From Megaleporinus macrocephalus (Eukaryota; Chordata; Actinopteri; Characiformes; Anostomidae), in contig CM038711.1 in assembly GCA_021613375.1 (NCBI GenBank), forward strand, positions 23,121,723 to 23,185,722: a stretch of DNA of 64,000 nucleotides, written 5' to 3'. The notes under the pieces are model-generated. The model did no database searches, was not told where the DNA came from, and saw only the letters and a program-made list of their open reading frames with translations. Below, one piece after another: positions 23,180 through 36,256 of this stretch. Position numbers and translations under genes: made by a program. Numbering within the stretch: the first letter of the stretch is position 1; each line of letters opens with the position of its first letter.

Positions 23180-24110
23180 CTTGAAAGCGGGAGACAGCTG
23201 CTGAGCAAGAAGAAGTTGAGCAGCGCATTAACAAACTCATAGGCAGCAAGGAAGACATAGCCCAGAGGAAGAGGGGGTACTGAGCACAACATCTGCCCTG
23301 TCCTTGACACGTGAAGCCAGCAGAGAACAGCGGCAGGCTGCGGAAGAAGGCAAAGGCATAGGAAACAGTTCAGCAAGGCTCGGAGCCCAGCTGGACATAT
23401 AACACATGTGCTTAGCAAGCTTCAGTGGCAAAGACACCTATTAGCCGTACTCTGCAGAGCTACGTGTGGTTGCCCAGCATTATTGTTGGACTGCGTCCGT
23501 CACTGCCGAACAACATGATGACCTAGCAGCATTGATTATGGCCCTCCAGCATTGCTTTGGGCAGGTGGCATGTATAGCAGGCGGCCACTCTTGGTGAGGT
23601 GGAGGGTGAAGGGAGAGGAGATAAGCGTTCTGGCCATGGAGTTGAGCACAAAGGTTAGGCAGACATGTCCAGCCTTTGTAAAGACTGTGCAGGAAAAGTT
23701 ATCTCCGGAATGCTTCCTGAATGTGCTGCTGCCAGAGAAGCTGAGACAGCACATGCAGCTCACTGCACCAGGCAGCTTTCAACCAGCTACTGCTGAAGCA
23801 GAGAAGGCAGAACCCACCCTTGGCATAGAGACGCTGCAGTGAGCAACACAGGGCTACATGATGCAGCTGGTGATGTGCCGAGCAACTCATGTGTTAGTGG
23901 TGGTGGCTGGTCTGCTGGTAGTGCAGAACCGGAGGCTAGCAGCAGAGCTGAGGCAGAAAGTCGGGGCTTCCTCGCAGAGGGGGCTTTATTTTGTGTTGGT
24001 CAAGCTACTTATGATGGGAACATACAGCATCAGAGCCAGTTCATGGAACTCTAGGGGTAGGACACACTGTCAGGTTAAGGACACCACAGCTTTTTGCAGA
24101 TGAATCCACC
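23180..24110 (+). pseudogene. Decayed Ty3/gypsy-type gag region
   Basis: The GC content rises and a plus-strand, frame-shifted reading gives a gag-like order. It shows an F.GKDTY..Y.AELRVVAQHY block near 23418-23475, ALQHCFGQVA near 23545, and a VRQTCPAFVKTVQEKLSPEC stretch near 23654-23713 followed by FLNVLLPEKLRQH. A C..GQA..-like remnant near 23990 sits where a CCHC knuckle would be expected. Multiple stops and shifts make it non-functional. No LTRs, protease or reverse transcriptase could be identified nearby, so this is a truncated, old copy. The family call is from memory of the general gag pattern. Confidence 0.55.
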
Positions 24111-24480
24111 AAGGATGGAGGAGCTGAACCTGCAATGCCAGTGCCGGTGGATGGATCCCCCAGAGCCTTGAGCAGCAAGCACACAAGCAGCACTCTTGCA
24201 GCACCTACAACGCAGTGTATGACAGAGACAGTGCAAGGTCAGCTGAGAGCATGCCCCTAGTAGCAGCCGACAGGCTTGATGCTGTGAACTGTGATATGCT
24301 GTGCCAGACTGATGGAGAGGAAACTGGTGTTCTGCTAGGGACAGGGGAGAGTGATCGCACCCCACAGCACTTGTCAATTCCGGGACTCCGTGTGCCCCTG
24401 GGACGTTGTTCAGATTGTGTAAGGAGCTTAGAGGGTGCTGCCATGCAACGTGGCTCTCTGAGCACAACTGTGTGTACTAG
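24111..24480 (+). other. Possible continuation of the gypsy-like remnant
   Basis: The same elevated GC and a further ~159-codon plus frame (24215-24694) continue after the gag block. No protease or polymerase motif is visible. It may be a gag-pol linker or unrelated sequence. Confidence 0.3.
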
Positions 24481-25331
<851 letters not shown>

Positions 25332-26928
25332 CTTCTTAAAGTTCTGGGGCTTCTCAGTCATTTTATGTATTTACTGCCACCCAGTGGGTCACTTAGCAAT
25401 GACACCAGTCTGCCTGTCATTAACCACATCCGACTGTGATTATGCTTTCAGTGTATGTGACAGTTGATGTGTGAGGGTGATGAACATCACTGCAACTATT
25501 CATAATGAGCAGTCTGGACACACACACACACACTCACACACTCACAGTGATACCGGTGGCTGCAATGTGCCAGTAGCCCCACTTGCAGTAGATTCACTGA
25601 CAGACAGACTAAAAGCGACGTCTCCGTCCTCAGCCTGCGGGCTCCCATCCATCATCTCCTTCCCTGAACACCCTAAAGCAACACACTGATTCTGCACAGG
25701 CGTTTGGCCCGTAGAGAAGCAGAAGCACAGAGCTGAAAAAGACAAGACTCCAGGGCCAAGTGCAGACTCAATGATCAGCACAGACACTACACTGCCCTAC
25801 GGTCAGAATCACTGAGCGTTCAGCTTTCAAGTTAAAGTCATCTTCCTCAGCCAGGTACGTCTAACTTAGATCAAGTGTCACTCACAGCACACGACAAGCC
25901 ATCTTAGAGTATCAACTCAGAGAGGGGCAGATAGCACCTTTCAGAGGAAACAAGAGGATTGTCTAACATGCAGTGCCCAGACTAAATAAGAAAACATTTA
26001 GAGTTTAAGAGAGATGGAGAAATGGACTGATAGATTGTAAAAACAGATGAAAACAAGCTTAAGGTTGGGTCAGTTGTTGTTTTGTTTAAGGTTTGTGTCT
26101 TTTTTGCCGTAGAAATGAAGAGAGAGAGCAGTTCGGAGTATAAGCTTTATCCTTGAGAACACCGCTGTGCAGACGCTCTTGGAGGAGCTCTTAAACATGG
26201 TCTAACATGGTTTCGGCAACTGCACGGTCTTATAAGCCTGCCTCCATATGAAGTTATGAAATTACTTAAGTTTGAGAGAAGGACCACGCCCAAACTCCTC
26301 CTTTCCATCATTACACACTCTATATAAACCACTCCTCTGCCCCCACGAAATTCGCACCCCACCATCTCCCCAGCTCCTCTATCTCTTCCAAAATTGTACT
26401 CACTCTTCGCTTGGTAAAGGGGGGGTCTGGCTTCAAAACCCAGCAGCCGAAGCCACCTCCAGCTCCAAGTATCTCAGAGTTCATAACTGTAGCATGCAGT
26501 GTGATTATATATATATATAAACAAGCTTTTAACAGACACGATAGGGTAAGAATAAGGTTACGGTAACGTTATGGTTGTGGTATGAATAAGGATAAAGATA
26601 AGGATGAGAATAAGGATAAAGTTAAAGTTGGAGTCTTAGTTTTTATTATTTCTGGTTAAGGTTTGAGTAAGACTTGAGTAAGGAAATGAATGGTAGTCTA
26701 TGTAATGCTCTATAATTCACACAAATAAATGTGTGTGTGTGTGTGTGTTAAAGAGAGAGAGAGAAAAAAGAGAAATGAGGAGAAATGCCTTGAGGGCTCA
26801 TGTAAAGGCTGTGTGTGAGCAAACAAGATGAGGTGAATGAGAAAAGAGAAGAACGAGGGAGGAGAGGAGGGGTGTTCACTCAGGGCTTGTTATCCACCTT
26901 TTCATTCCAACTGAGCAGTCTAGGCATT
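25332..26928. other. Spacer; possible core promoter or LTR-like segment near 26.3 kb
   Basis: (AC)n at about 25520-25545 and (TG)n at about 26731-26749. Around 26320 a CTCTATATAAACC TATA-like box is followed by a C-rich stretch. No TG..CA-bounded LTR pair or coding region was found. Otherwise nothing assigned. Confidence 0.35.
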
Positions 26929-26972
26929 ACACACACACACACACACACACGCGCACACACACACACACACGC
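26929..26972. repeat. (CA)n microsatellite
   Basis: About 22 CA units with two CG interruptions. Confidence 0.95.
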
Positions 26973-27305
26973 ATCTCCTCAGAGCAGATTTGTGTGTGAT
27001 GCAGTATAATATACAGAAACTCCACCTCTGCACACTTTATACTATATATACTGATACATACCATTTATCACCCCGTTTACAATTTAAACACCATCACTTA
27101 ATATGCATGTTTACAACTAGCATAAAGAAAATGATATTTCAAGCTCTCCTACTCGTCCCCCTTATAGTAGGGAAACAGAACATGATAGATATGTAGGATC
27201 TTGCTTTATAGCGTTTCTATAGAATTCTCTCTATAAATTCTATAAAAAAAACTTTACCAATATAATAGTTTGGAGTCATTTGTTGGTTACAGTTTGGTTT
27301 AGTCA

Positions 27306-27620
27306 TCCATCCATTCATTATCTGCCACTTTATCCCATGAGTCAGGGTCACGAGTCCCAGCATCATCAGGCAAAGGGAGGGTACACCATGGACAGTTCAC
27401 TAGTCCATCGCATGGTCAACATTCACTCAAGCACTCACAACTATAGGCAATTTAGAGCGACCAATTAACCTGATTGCATGTCTTTGGACGTGTAGGAGGA
27501 AACCGACTCAAGCACGGGGAGATCATGCAAACTCCACACAGAACGGCCTGGACCGGGAATCGAACCCGGATCAACTTGCTGTGAGGCGACAGTGCTAACC
27601 ACTACACCACCATGCCGCCT
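27306..27620 (-). mobile_element. tRNA-derived SINE, reverse orientation, near full length
   Basis: Read on the minus strand: a tRNA-like head with A-box region GTGGTGTAGTGGTTAGCACT and B-box GGGTTCGATTCCC, then the GCATGATCTCC body, TTTCCTCCTACACGTCC, GCAATCAGGTTAATTGG, and a 3' end of ATGGATGGAT repeats. The order matches the other SINE copies here. The intact Pol III boxes make it the most complete head in the window, but it is not a tRNA gene. Confidence 0.85.
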
Positions 27621-27679
27621 TGATTCGGACATTTTAAATTTAACTGTTTTCCTTTTTTTTACAAGCTGAATTTTGAAAA

Positions 27680-28310
27680 ATGAAAAATTGCCGCTTCTTC
27701 AAGTGTTAGGGACTGCCCTATGTGTAGCGGAAGTCATATGTCAGCGGTATGCAGAAACTGGTCTGCTGGACTTGAGCTCAACAGAAATGGACTTTTGGTA
27801 TTACAAACTTTTAGATTATAAAAACGACTGATGTTGTATTCTCTGGGCCAAAAGAAGAAAAGAACCATTCAGATTGTTACTGGTGTAAAGTTCACACACG
27901 TTCATAATGGTATGGATATTAGTGGATAACCTGAACAGCCACAATTAATGCCCCATTAATGCCGAAAACATTTTGGAGCAATATATTGGAAGTCTAGATA
28001 ACATTTCTTTCAGGGCTGTCCATACTTATCTCAACATGAAAAAACCAAGCCACATTCTACATGTGTTACAACAGCATGGCTGCATAATCAGAGATTGCAG
28101 GTGCTGGACTGCCCTGCCAGTAATTTAGACCAGTCTCCCATTGAAACGTGTGCAAAACGCATCAACAAATGTTCTGTATGATCACACAGCTGAAGACCCA
28201 TACCACAAAACAGAGGCAAAACAAGTCTGAATTCACAACTGATAACCGTCACCAAATGATTCTCACAGTTTCTCTCAGTTGCTTGAACACTATTGACCAT
28301 GAAGAAGTCA
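27680..28310 (+). pseudogene. Degenerate Tc1/mariner-superfamily copy
   Basis: The DNA keeps the order of a widespread fish Tc1-like element: TCTCTGGGCCAAAAGAAG, CCATTCAGATTGTTACTGG, ATAATGGTATGG, CTCAACATGAAAAAACCAAG, CCAAGCCACATTCTACATG, and TCTCCCATTGAAA. A frame-shifted translation shows YLSQHEKTKPHS where the QxDNAxPH catalytic block belongs, then LQVLDCPASNLDQSPIE for the W/CPxxSPDLxPIE block. The Asp in the QHDN position is replaced by Glu, and stops are common. It is inactive. Confidence 0.7.
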
Positions 28311-29351
28311 AGTTTAAATTCAAAGTTGACACATAATATTGATCACTGGCCAAAAAACACTTTTTCTTTTACAAAACACTGCAACATGGTCTTCAACCAA
28401 CAATACACGTTACAATCAGAACAGTAAATTATATTATTCACCCATTAAACAAAAACCAAAAACACCAAATGCAGGGTTCAGGTCCAAAGCTTTCATTCTT
28501 AAATAAGCTGTTTCTCTGCTTATATTTTACTGTAAACATATTTAGAAAGTGCCAAAGTGTAAGGACATCACAATATGGAACCTGTTCTGTACCTGAGATC
28601 TATTTCAGTGCAATGTACCATAGCAGTTCTGCAACAAGCAAACAAAAAAAAGATTTCACTAAAATATTCAGAAACAAAGATATTAATAGAGTGATAGACT
28701 GTAGACTCAAACAGAAAACCTGAACTGTGATGTACAATGAAAATCATACAAAATCAAATAGCCCAGTGTGTCAGTCAAGGCTTATCCATCGGTGAAAAAT
28801 AACCTCAGTATTAAAGTCATACATAGTATTTATCTATTATACAATATACAATGTCTCCAGCCTCCAGTTTATCATCATTTTGTATGCTGTTGCTTCCATT
28901 TTTAGTAAATATAAAAAACAACCTTTCTGACTATCTTTGGTGATTTTTTTGGAGGGTTGGGTGGGAATTGGCGGGGTTCACTCAACTGCTTTGCAACACA
29001 TGCTTATAGCATCTCTGATCTAAAAGATTCACAATCTCAGTAGGCACATCTGTTATTTTGTGAATGTCAGTCCTACCAATTACCTACCTGAATGCTGTGT
29101 TAACTGTTGTGCACTATGCAGTTCACACAGATGTGAGGGTATTTAAAACTATGAAAGTGTTTCTATAAGTTGTAACTACATGTTTCCCTTTTGTTGTGTA
29201 CAATTAACCAATGCACTTTTACATTTTGTTATAAGATCAGTGGCAAAGCAAGGAGAGTGTTAAGACATTTGTAAAAGGACACTTCTGCTTTACTGAGAAA
29301 GTGAAAATAAAGATTTTCAATTCCAGTTTCATTAAATGTGCTTCAGCAATC
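28311..29351. other. AT-rich spacer, nothing assigned
   Basis: No coding or repeat-family signal identified up to the start of the 32-bp array. Confidence 0.5.
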
Positions 29352-31854
29352 TGTGTACTGCTTTACAGTGTCCTGTACTGCTCTGTGTACTGATTTACAT
29401 TGTCCTGTACTGCACTGTGTATTGCTTTACAGTGTCCTGTACTGCACTGTGTACTGATTTACATTGTCCTGTACTGCACTGTGTACTGATTTACATTGTC
29501 CTGTACTGCACTGTGTATTGCTTTACAGTGTCCTGTACTGCACTGTGTACTGATTTACAGTGTCCTGTACTGCACTGTGTACTGCTTTACAGTGTCCTGT
29601 ACTGCACTGTGTATTGCTTTACAGTGTCCTGTACTGCACTGTGTACTGCCGTACAGTGTCCTGTACTGCACTGTGTATTGCTTTACAGTGTCCTGTACTG
29701 CACTGTGTACTGCTGTACAGTGTCCTGTACTGCACTGTGTGTTGCTTTTCAGTGTGTGTTGCTTTACAGTGTCCTGTACTGCACTGTGTACTGCTTTACA
29801 GTGTGTGTTGCTTTACAGTGTCCTGTACTGCACTGTGTACTGCTTTACAGTGTCCTGTACTGCACTGTGTATTGCTTTACAGTGTCCTGTACTGCACTGT
29901 GTACTGCTGTACAGTGTCCTGTACTGCACTGTGTATTGCTTTACAGTGTCCTGTACTGCACTGTGTACTGCTGTACAGTGTCCTGTACTGCACTGTGTGT
30001 TGCTTTTCAGTGTGTGTTGCTTTACAGTGTCCTGTACTGCACTGTGTACTGCTTTACAGTGTGTGTTGCTTTACAGTGTCCTGTACTGCACTGTGTACTG
30101 CTTTCCAGTGTCCTGTACTGCACTGTGTGTTGCTTTTCAGTGTCCTGTACTGCACTGTGTGTTGCTTTACAGTGTCCAATACTGCACTGTGTGTTGCTTT
30201 ACAGTGTCCAATACTGCACTGTGTGTTGCTTTTCAGTGTCCTGTACTGCACTGTGTACTGCTGTACAGTGTCCTGTACTGCACTGTGTGCTGCTTTTCAG
30301 TGTCCAGTACTGCCATGTTAACAGCTGTACAGTGTCCTGTACTGCACTGTGTACTGCTGTACAGTGTCCTGTACTGCACTGTGTACTGCTTTACAGTGTC
30401 CTGTACTGCACTGTGTACTGCTTTACAGTGTCCTGTACTGCACTGTGTACTGCTTTACAGTGTGTGTTGCTTTACAGTGTCATGTACTGCACTGTGTGTT
30501 GCTTTACATTGTCATGTACTGCACTGTGTACTGCTTTACAGTGTGTGTTGCTTTACAGTGTCATGTACTGCACTGTGTGTTGCCTTACAGTGTCCTGTAC
30601 TGCACTGTGTACCGCTTTACAGTGTGTGTTGCTTTACAGTGTCATGTACTGCACTGTGTGTTGCTTTACAGTGTCATGTACTGCACTGTGTGTTGCTTTA
30701 CAGTGTCCTGTACTGCACTGTGTGTTGCTTTACAGCGTCATGTACTGCACTGTTTGTTGCTTTACAGTGTCCTGTACTGCACTGTGTACTGCTTTACAGT
30801 GTGTATTGCTTTACAGTGTGTATTGCTTTACAGTGTCATGTACTACACTGTGTGTTGCTTTACAGTGTCCAGTACTGCACTGTGTGTTGCTTTACAGTGT
30901 CATGTACTGCACTGTGTATTGCTTTACAGTGTCATGTACTGCCATGTTAACAGCTTTACAGTGTCCAATACTGCACTGTGTGTTGCTTTTCAGTGTCCTG
31001 TACTGCACTGTGTAATGCTTTACAGTGTCCTGTACTGCACTGTGTACTGCTTTACAGTGTCCTGTACTGCACTGTGTACTGCTTTACAGTGTGTGTTGCT
31101 TTACAGTGTCATGTACTGCACTGTGTGTTGCTTTACAGTGTCATGTACTGCACTGTGTACTGCTTTACAGTGTGTGTTGCTTTACAGCGTCATGGACTGC
31201 ACTGTGTGTTGCCTTACAGTGTCCTGTACTGCACTGTGTACTGCTTTACAGTGTGTGTTGCTTTACAGTGTCATGTACTGCACTGTGTGTTGCTTTACAG
31301 TGTCATGTACTGCACTGTGTGTTGCTTTACAGTGTCCTGTACTGCACTGTGTGTTGCTATACAGTGTCATGTACTGCACTGTGTGTTGCTTTACAGTGTC
31401 CTGTACTGCACTGTATACTGCTTTACAGTGTGTATTGCTTTACAGTGTGTATTGCTTTACAGTGTCATGTACTGCACTGTGTGTTGCTTTACAGTGTCCA
31501 GTACTGCACTGTGTGTTGCTTTACAGTGTCCTGTACTGCACTGTATACTGCTTTACAGTGTGTATTGCTTTACAGTGTGTATTGCTTTACAGTGTGTATT
31601 GCTTTACAGTGTCATGTACTGCACTGTGTGTTGCTTTACAGTGTCCAGTACTGCACTGTGTGTTGCTTTACAGTGTCATGTACTGCACTGTGTGTTGCTT
31701 TACAGTGTCCAGTACTGCACTGTGTGTTGCTTTACAGTGTCCAGTACTGCACTGTGTGTTGCTTTACAGTGTCATGTACTGCACTGTGTGTTGCTTTACA
31801 GTGTCATGTACTGCCATGTTAACAGCTTTACAGTGTCATGTACTGCACTGTGTA
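29352..31854. repeat. 32-bp minisatellite array (proximal sub-array)
   Basis: About 80 tandem units of 32 bp, typified by TGCTTTACAGTGTCCTG then TACTGCACTGTGTAC. Many units are shortened to 17 bp by loss of the same 15-bp stretch between CAGTGT and GTGT. Each full unit has 6-bp inverted arms, ACAGTG and CACTGT, around a 10-base loop. Rare variants with GCCATGTTAACAGC (near 30312, 30942, 31812) foreshadow the distal sub-array. All three plus frames lack stops, giving Cys-rich frames of up to about 560 codons. They are repeat artefacts. Confidence 0.95.
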
Positions 31855-32854
31855 CATGGGCGGAGCCAAAGCAGGGGCCAGGGAGGCACTGGACCCCCCA
31901 GGTGCCACCCCAGATGACTGACATGTCAAGGCACCGCAGGTCTTGTTGAAAAGAGCCCGTTGTATTTTGTAATGGGTAATACCTGTTGACTGCTAGGACC
32001 TTCCTGTGCAGTAGTTGGCGCGATGTATCACAATCATAAAGAGAAGGAGGAGAAGGAGAGAGGGAACCGCTCAGGAGAGATATCGCGGCAGGGAAAAGAA
32101 CAGCAGTCTACTTGGTGATGGATGGTGAAATAGTCAGAGTGATTGTTTTCAGTCACTGTTATGTTCAGATAGTAGTTTAACTTTGCTGATGTTATAGTGT
32201 GATCTGTCAGTTCACCCACGAGTATCGAGATAACGTTAACATTACGTTACATCTCATTTCAGACTATCAGCTTCCAGCGTACTTCATGTTAACATAATGC
32301 TGTTAGCTACGTTAGCTGATTTAGCTGATTCATGCACTGTTGGCTGGAATAAAATGTAACGTGAAGGCTGCGTCTAACGTGTCAACTATCTGAAAAGTTT
32401 GAATATTAAACTTCCATCTATAGTGGTCTCTTTGCCCCGACTTCAGTTTGTGTGACACAGTATCAGTGATGGGCAGAATAAGTTACTGAAAACTGTACTC
32501 AGGTACAACTACAACTACTTATACTCCTCTGAACTGAGCAGTAGGTAACTTGGCACTCAGTCAGACAGAAGTCTTAGTGTTGGTGCTTGCTTGATTAAGC
32601 TCTGCGCTATGTTTATGTCAAGATGGCATCATTGATAGTTTTTTTAAAACAGATTGTGGGGTGTTTGCATTTGTTTTTGTATGCGTTTTTACATTTACAT
32701 ATTGTACATTTTGTACATTGTTAATAAACTGCAAATTTCATACACAAATGCTTAAGATGTAATTTATGAAAATATAATATAATGTATAACATTTACAGAT
32801 TTTGATTGCAGTTGATTGGGTTTCTTGAATATTCATATTCTAGCTCCGCCACTG
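31855..32854. mobile_element. hAT-like non-autonomous element inserted in the minisatellite
   Basis: Exactly 1000 bp of unique sequence splits the array. The ends are CATGGGCGGAG and CTCCGCCACTG, short inverted repeats of the hAT CAGTGGCGGA type. The flanks are ACTGTGTA (31847-31854) and ACTGCGTA (32855-32862), an 8-bp target duplication with one mismatch, and both are derived from the array unit. Internal sequence is AT-rich with no transposase frame. Confidence 0.75.
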
Positions 32855-35800
32855 ACTGCGTATTGCTTTACAGTGTCCAGTACTGCACTGTGTACTGCTT
32901 TACAGTGTTTAGTACTGCCATGTGTACAGCATTTCAGTGTCCGGTACTGCACTGTGTACTGCTTTACAGTGTCTAGTACTGCCATGTGTACAGCATTTCA
33001 GTGTCCAGTACTGCACTGTGTAATGCTTTACAGTGTTTAGTACTGCCATGTGTACAGCATTTCAGTGTCCAGTACTGCACTGTGTAATGCTTTACAGTGT
33101 TTAGTACTGCCATGTGTACAGCATTTCAGTGTCCAGTACTGCACTGTGTAATGCCTTACAGTGTTTAGTACTGCCATGTGTACAGCATTTCAGTGTGCAG
33201 TACTGCACTGTGTAATGCTTTACAGTGTCAAGTACTGCCATGTGTACAGCATTTCAGTGTCCAGTACTGCACTGTGTAATGCTTTACAGTGTCTAGTACT
33301 ACCATGTGTACAGCATTTCAGTCTCCAGTACTGCACTGTGTAATGCTTTACAGTGTCTAGTACTGCCATGTGTACAGCATTTCAGTGTCCAGTACTGCAC
33401 TGTGTAATGCTTTACAGTGTCAAGTACTGCCATGTGTACAGCATTTCAGTGTCCAGTACTGCACTGTGTAATGCTTTACAGTGTCTAGTCCTACCATGTG
33501 TACAGCATTTCAGTCTCCAGTACTGCACTGTGTAATGCTTTACAGTGTCTAGTACTGCCATGTGTACAGCATTTCAGTGTCCAGTACTGCACTGTGTAAT
33601 GCTTTACAGTGTCAAGTACTGCCATGTGTACAGCATTTCAGTGTCCAGTACTGCACTGTGTAATGCTTTACAGTGTCTAGTACTACCATGTGTACAGCAT
33701 TTCAGTCTCCAGTACTGCACTGTGTAATGCTTTACAGTGTCTAGTACTGCCATGTGTACAGCATTTCAGTGTCCAGTACTGCACTGTGTAATGCTTTACA
33801 GTGTTTAGTACTGCCATGTGTACAGCATTTCAGTGTGCAGTACTGCACTGTGTAATGCTTTACAGTGTCAAGTACTGCCATGTGTACAGCATTTCAGTGT
33901 CCAGTACTGCACTGTGTAATGCTTTACAGTGTCTAGTACTACCATGTGTACAGCATTTCAGTGTCCAGTACTGCACTGTGTAATGCTTTACAGTGTCTAG
34001 TACTGCCATGTGTACAGCATTTCAGTGTCCGGTACTGCACTGTGTAATGCTTTACAGCGTCTAGTACTGCCATGTGTACAGCATTTCAGTGTCCAGTACT
34101 GCACTGTGTAATGCTTTACAGTGTCTAGTACTGCCATGTGTACAGCATTTCAGTGTCCAGTACTGCACTGTGTAATGCTTTACAGTGTCTAGTACTGCCA
34201 TGTGTACAGCATTTCAGTGTCCAGTACTGCACTGTGTAATGCTTTACAGTGTTTAGTACTGCCATGTGTACAGCATTTCAGTGTCCAGTACTGCACTGTG
34301 TAATGCTTTACAGTGTCCAGTACTGCACTGTGTAATGCTTTACAGTGTTTAGTACTGCCATGTGTACAGCATTTCAGTGTCCAGTACTGTACTGTGTACT
34401 GCTTTACAGTGTTTAGTACTGCCATGTGTACAGCATTTCAGTGTCCAGTACTGCACTGTGCAATGCTTTACAGTGTTTAGTACTGCCATGTGTACAGCAT
34501 TTCAGTCTCCAGTACTGCACTGTGTAATGCTTTACAGTGTCTAGTACTGCCATGTGTACAGCATTTCAGTGTCCAGTACTGCACTGTGTAATGCTTTACA
34601 GTGTCCAGTACTGCACTGTGTACTGCTTTACAGTGTCTAGTACTGCCATGTGTACAGCATTTCAGTGTCCAGTACTGCACTGTGTAATGCTTTACAGTGT
34701 CAAGTACTGCCATGTGTACAGCATTTCAGTGTCCAGTACTGCACTGTGTAATGCTTTACAGTGTCTAGTACTGCACTGTGTAATGCTTTACAGTGTTTAG
34801 TACTGCCATGTGTACAGCATTTCAGTGTCCAGTACTGCACTGTGTAATGCTTTACAGTGTTTAGTACTGCCATGTGTCCAGCATTTCAGTGTCCGGTACT
34901 GCACTGTGTACTGCTTTACAGTATCCAGTACTGCACTGTGTAATGCTTTACAGTGTTTAGTACTGCCATGTGTACAGCATTTCAGTGTCCAGTACTGCAC
35001 TGTGTAATGCTTTACAGTGTCTAGTACTGCCATGTGTACAGCATTTCAGTGTCCGGTACTGCACTGTGTACTGCTTTACAGTGTCTAGTACTGCCATGTG
35101 TACAGCATTTCAGTGTCCGGTACTACACTATGTGTAATGCTTTACAGCGTCTAGTACTGCCATGTGTACAGCATTTCAGTGTCCGGTACTACACTACGTG
35201 TAATTCTTTACAGTGTTTAGTACTGCCATGTGTACAGCATTTCAGTGTCCGGTACTACACTACGTGTAATTCTTTACAGTGTTTAGTACTGCCATGTGTA
35301 CAGCATTTCAGTGTCCGGTACTACACTACGTGTAATGCTTTACAGCGTCTAGTACTGCCATGTGTACAGCATTTCAGTGTCCGGTACTACACTATGTGTA
35401 ATGCTTTACAGCGTCTAGTACTGCCATGTGTACAGCATTTCAGGGTCCGGTACTACACTACGTGTATTGCTTTACAGTGTCTAGTACTGCCATGTGTACA
35501 GCATTTCAGTGTCCGGTACTACACTATGTGTACTGCTTTACAGCGTCTAGTACTGCCATGTGTACAGCATTTCAGTGTCTGGTACTACACTACGTGTAAT
35601 GCTTTACAGCGTCTAGTACTGCCATGTGTACAGCATTTCAGTGTCCGGTACTACACTACGTGTATTGCTTTACAGTGTCTAGTACTGCCATGTGTACAGC
35701 ATTTCAGTGTCTGGTACTACACTATGTGTACTGCTTTACAGCGTCTAGTGCTGCCATGTGTACAGCATTTCAGTGTCCGGTACTACACTATGTGTACTGC

Positions 35801-36256
35801 TTTACAGTGTCTAGTACTGCCATGTGTACAGCATTACAGTGTCCGGTACTACACTACATGTAATGCTTTACAGCGTCTAGTACTACCATGTGTACATCAT
35901 TTCAGTGTCCGGTACTACACTATGTGTACTGCTTTACAGTGTCTAGTACTGCCATGTGTACAGCATTACAGTGTCCGGTACTACACTACGTGTAATGCTT
36001 TACAGCGTCTAGTACTACCATATGTACAGCATTTCAGTGTCCGGTACTACACTATGTGTAATGCTTTACATTGTCTAGTACTGCCATGTGTACAGCATTT
36101 CAGTGTCCGGTACTACACTATGTGTACTGCTATGTGCACTGATTTACAGTGTCCAGTAATGCCATGTGCACAGCTTTACAGAGTCCAGTACTAGACTATA
36201 TGCATGATTTACAGTGTCCTGTACTTCACTGTGTGCAACTATACAGTGTCTAGTTC
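32855..36256. repeat. 64/66-bp minisatellite array (distal sub-array)
   Basis: The same 32-bp family continues as a dimer of two diverged halves, TGCTTTACAGTGTCTAG..GCCATGTGTAC and AGCATTTCAGTGTCCAG..GCACTGTGTAA, giving a 64-bp period with roughly 50 copies. From about 35110 the second half becomes CTACACTACGTGTAA and the period 66 bp. Because 66 is divisible by 3, an open frame of 386 codons (35034-36194) appears. It is an artefact. The last units after 36130 are degenerate. Confidence 0.95.

Noticed and set aside
27540..27620. A tRNA gene on the minus strand
   Set aside because: A and B boxes are those of a SINE head; the SINE body follows and there is no credible cloverleaf with a proper acceptor stem.
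29336..31949. Cys-rich frames up to 559 codons that look like a repetitive secreted protein
   Set aside because: Three overlapping frames on one strand are equally open because the 32-bp unit lacks stops. No plausible signal peptide and no exon structure were seen.
35034..36194. 386-codon frame over the 66-bp repeats
   Set aside because: Created by the period becoming a multiple of three; it is pure tandem repeat.
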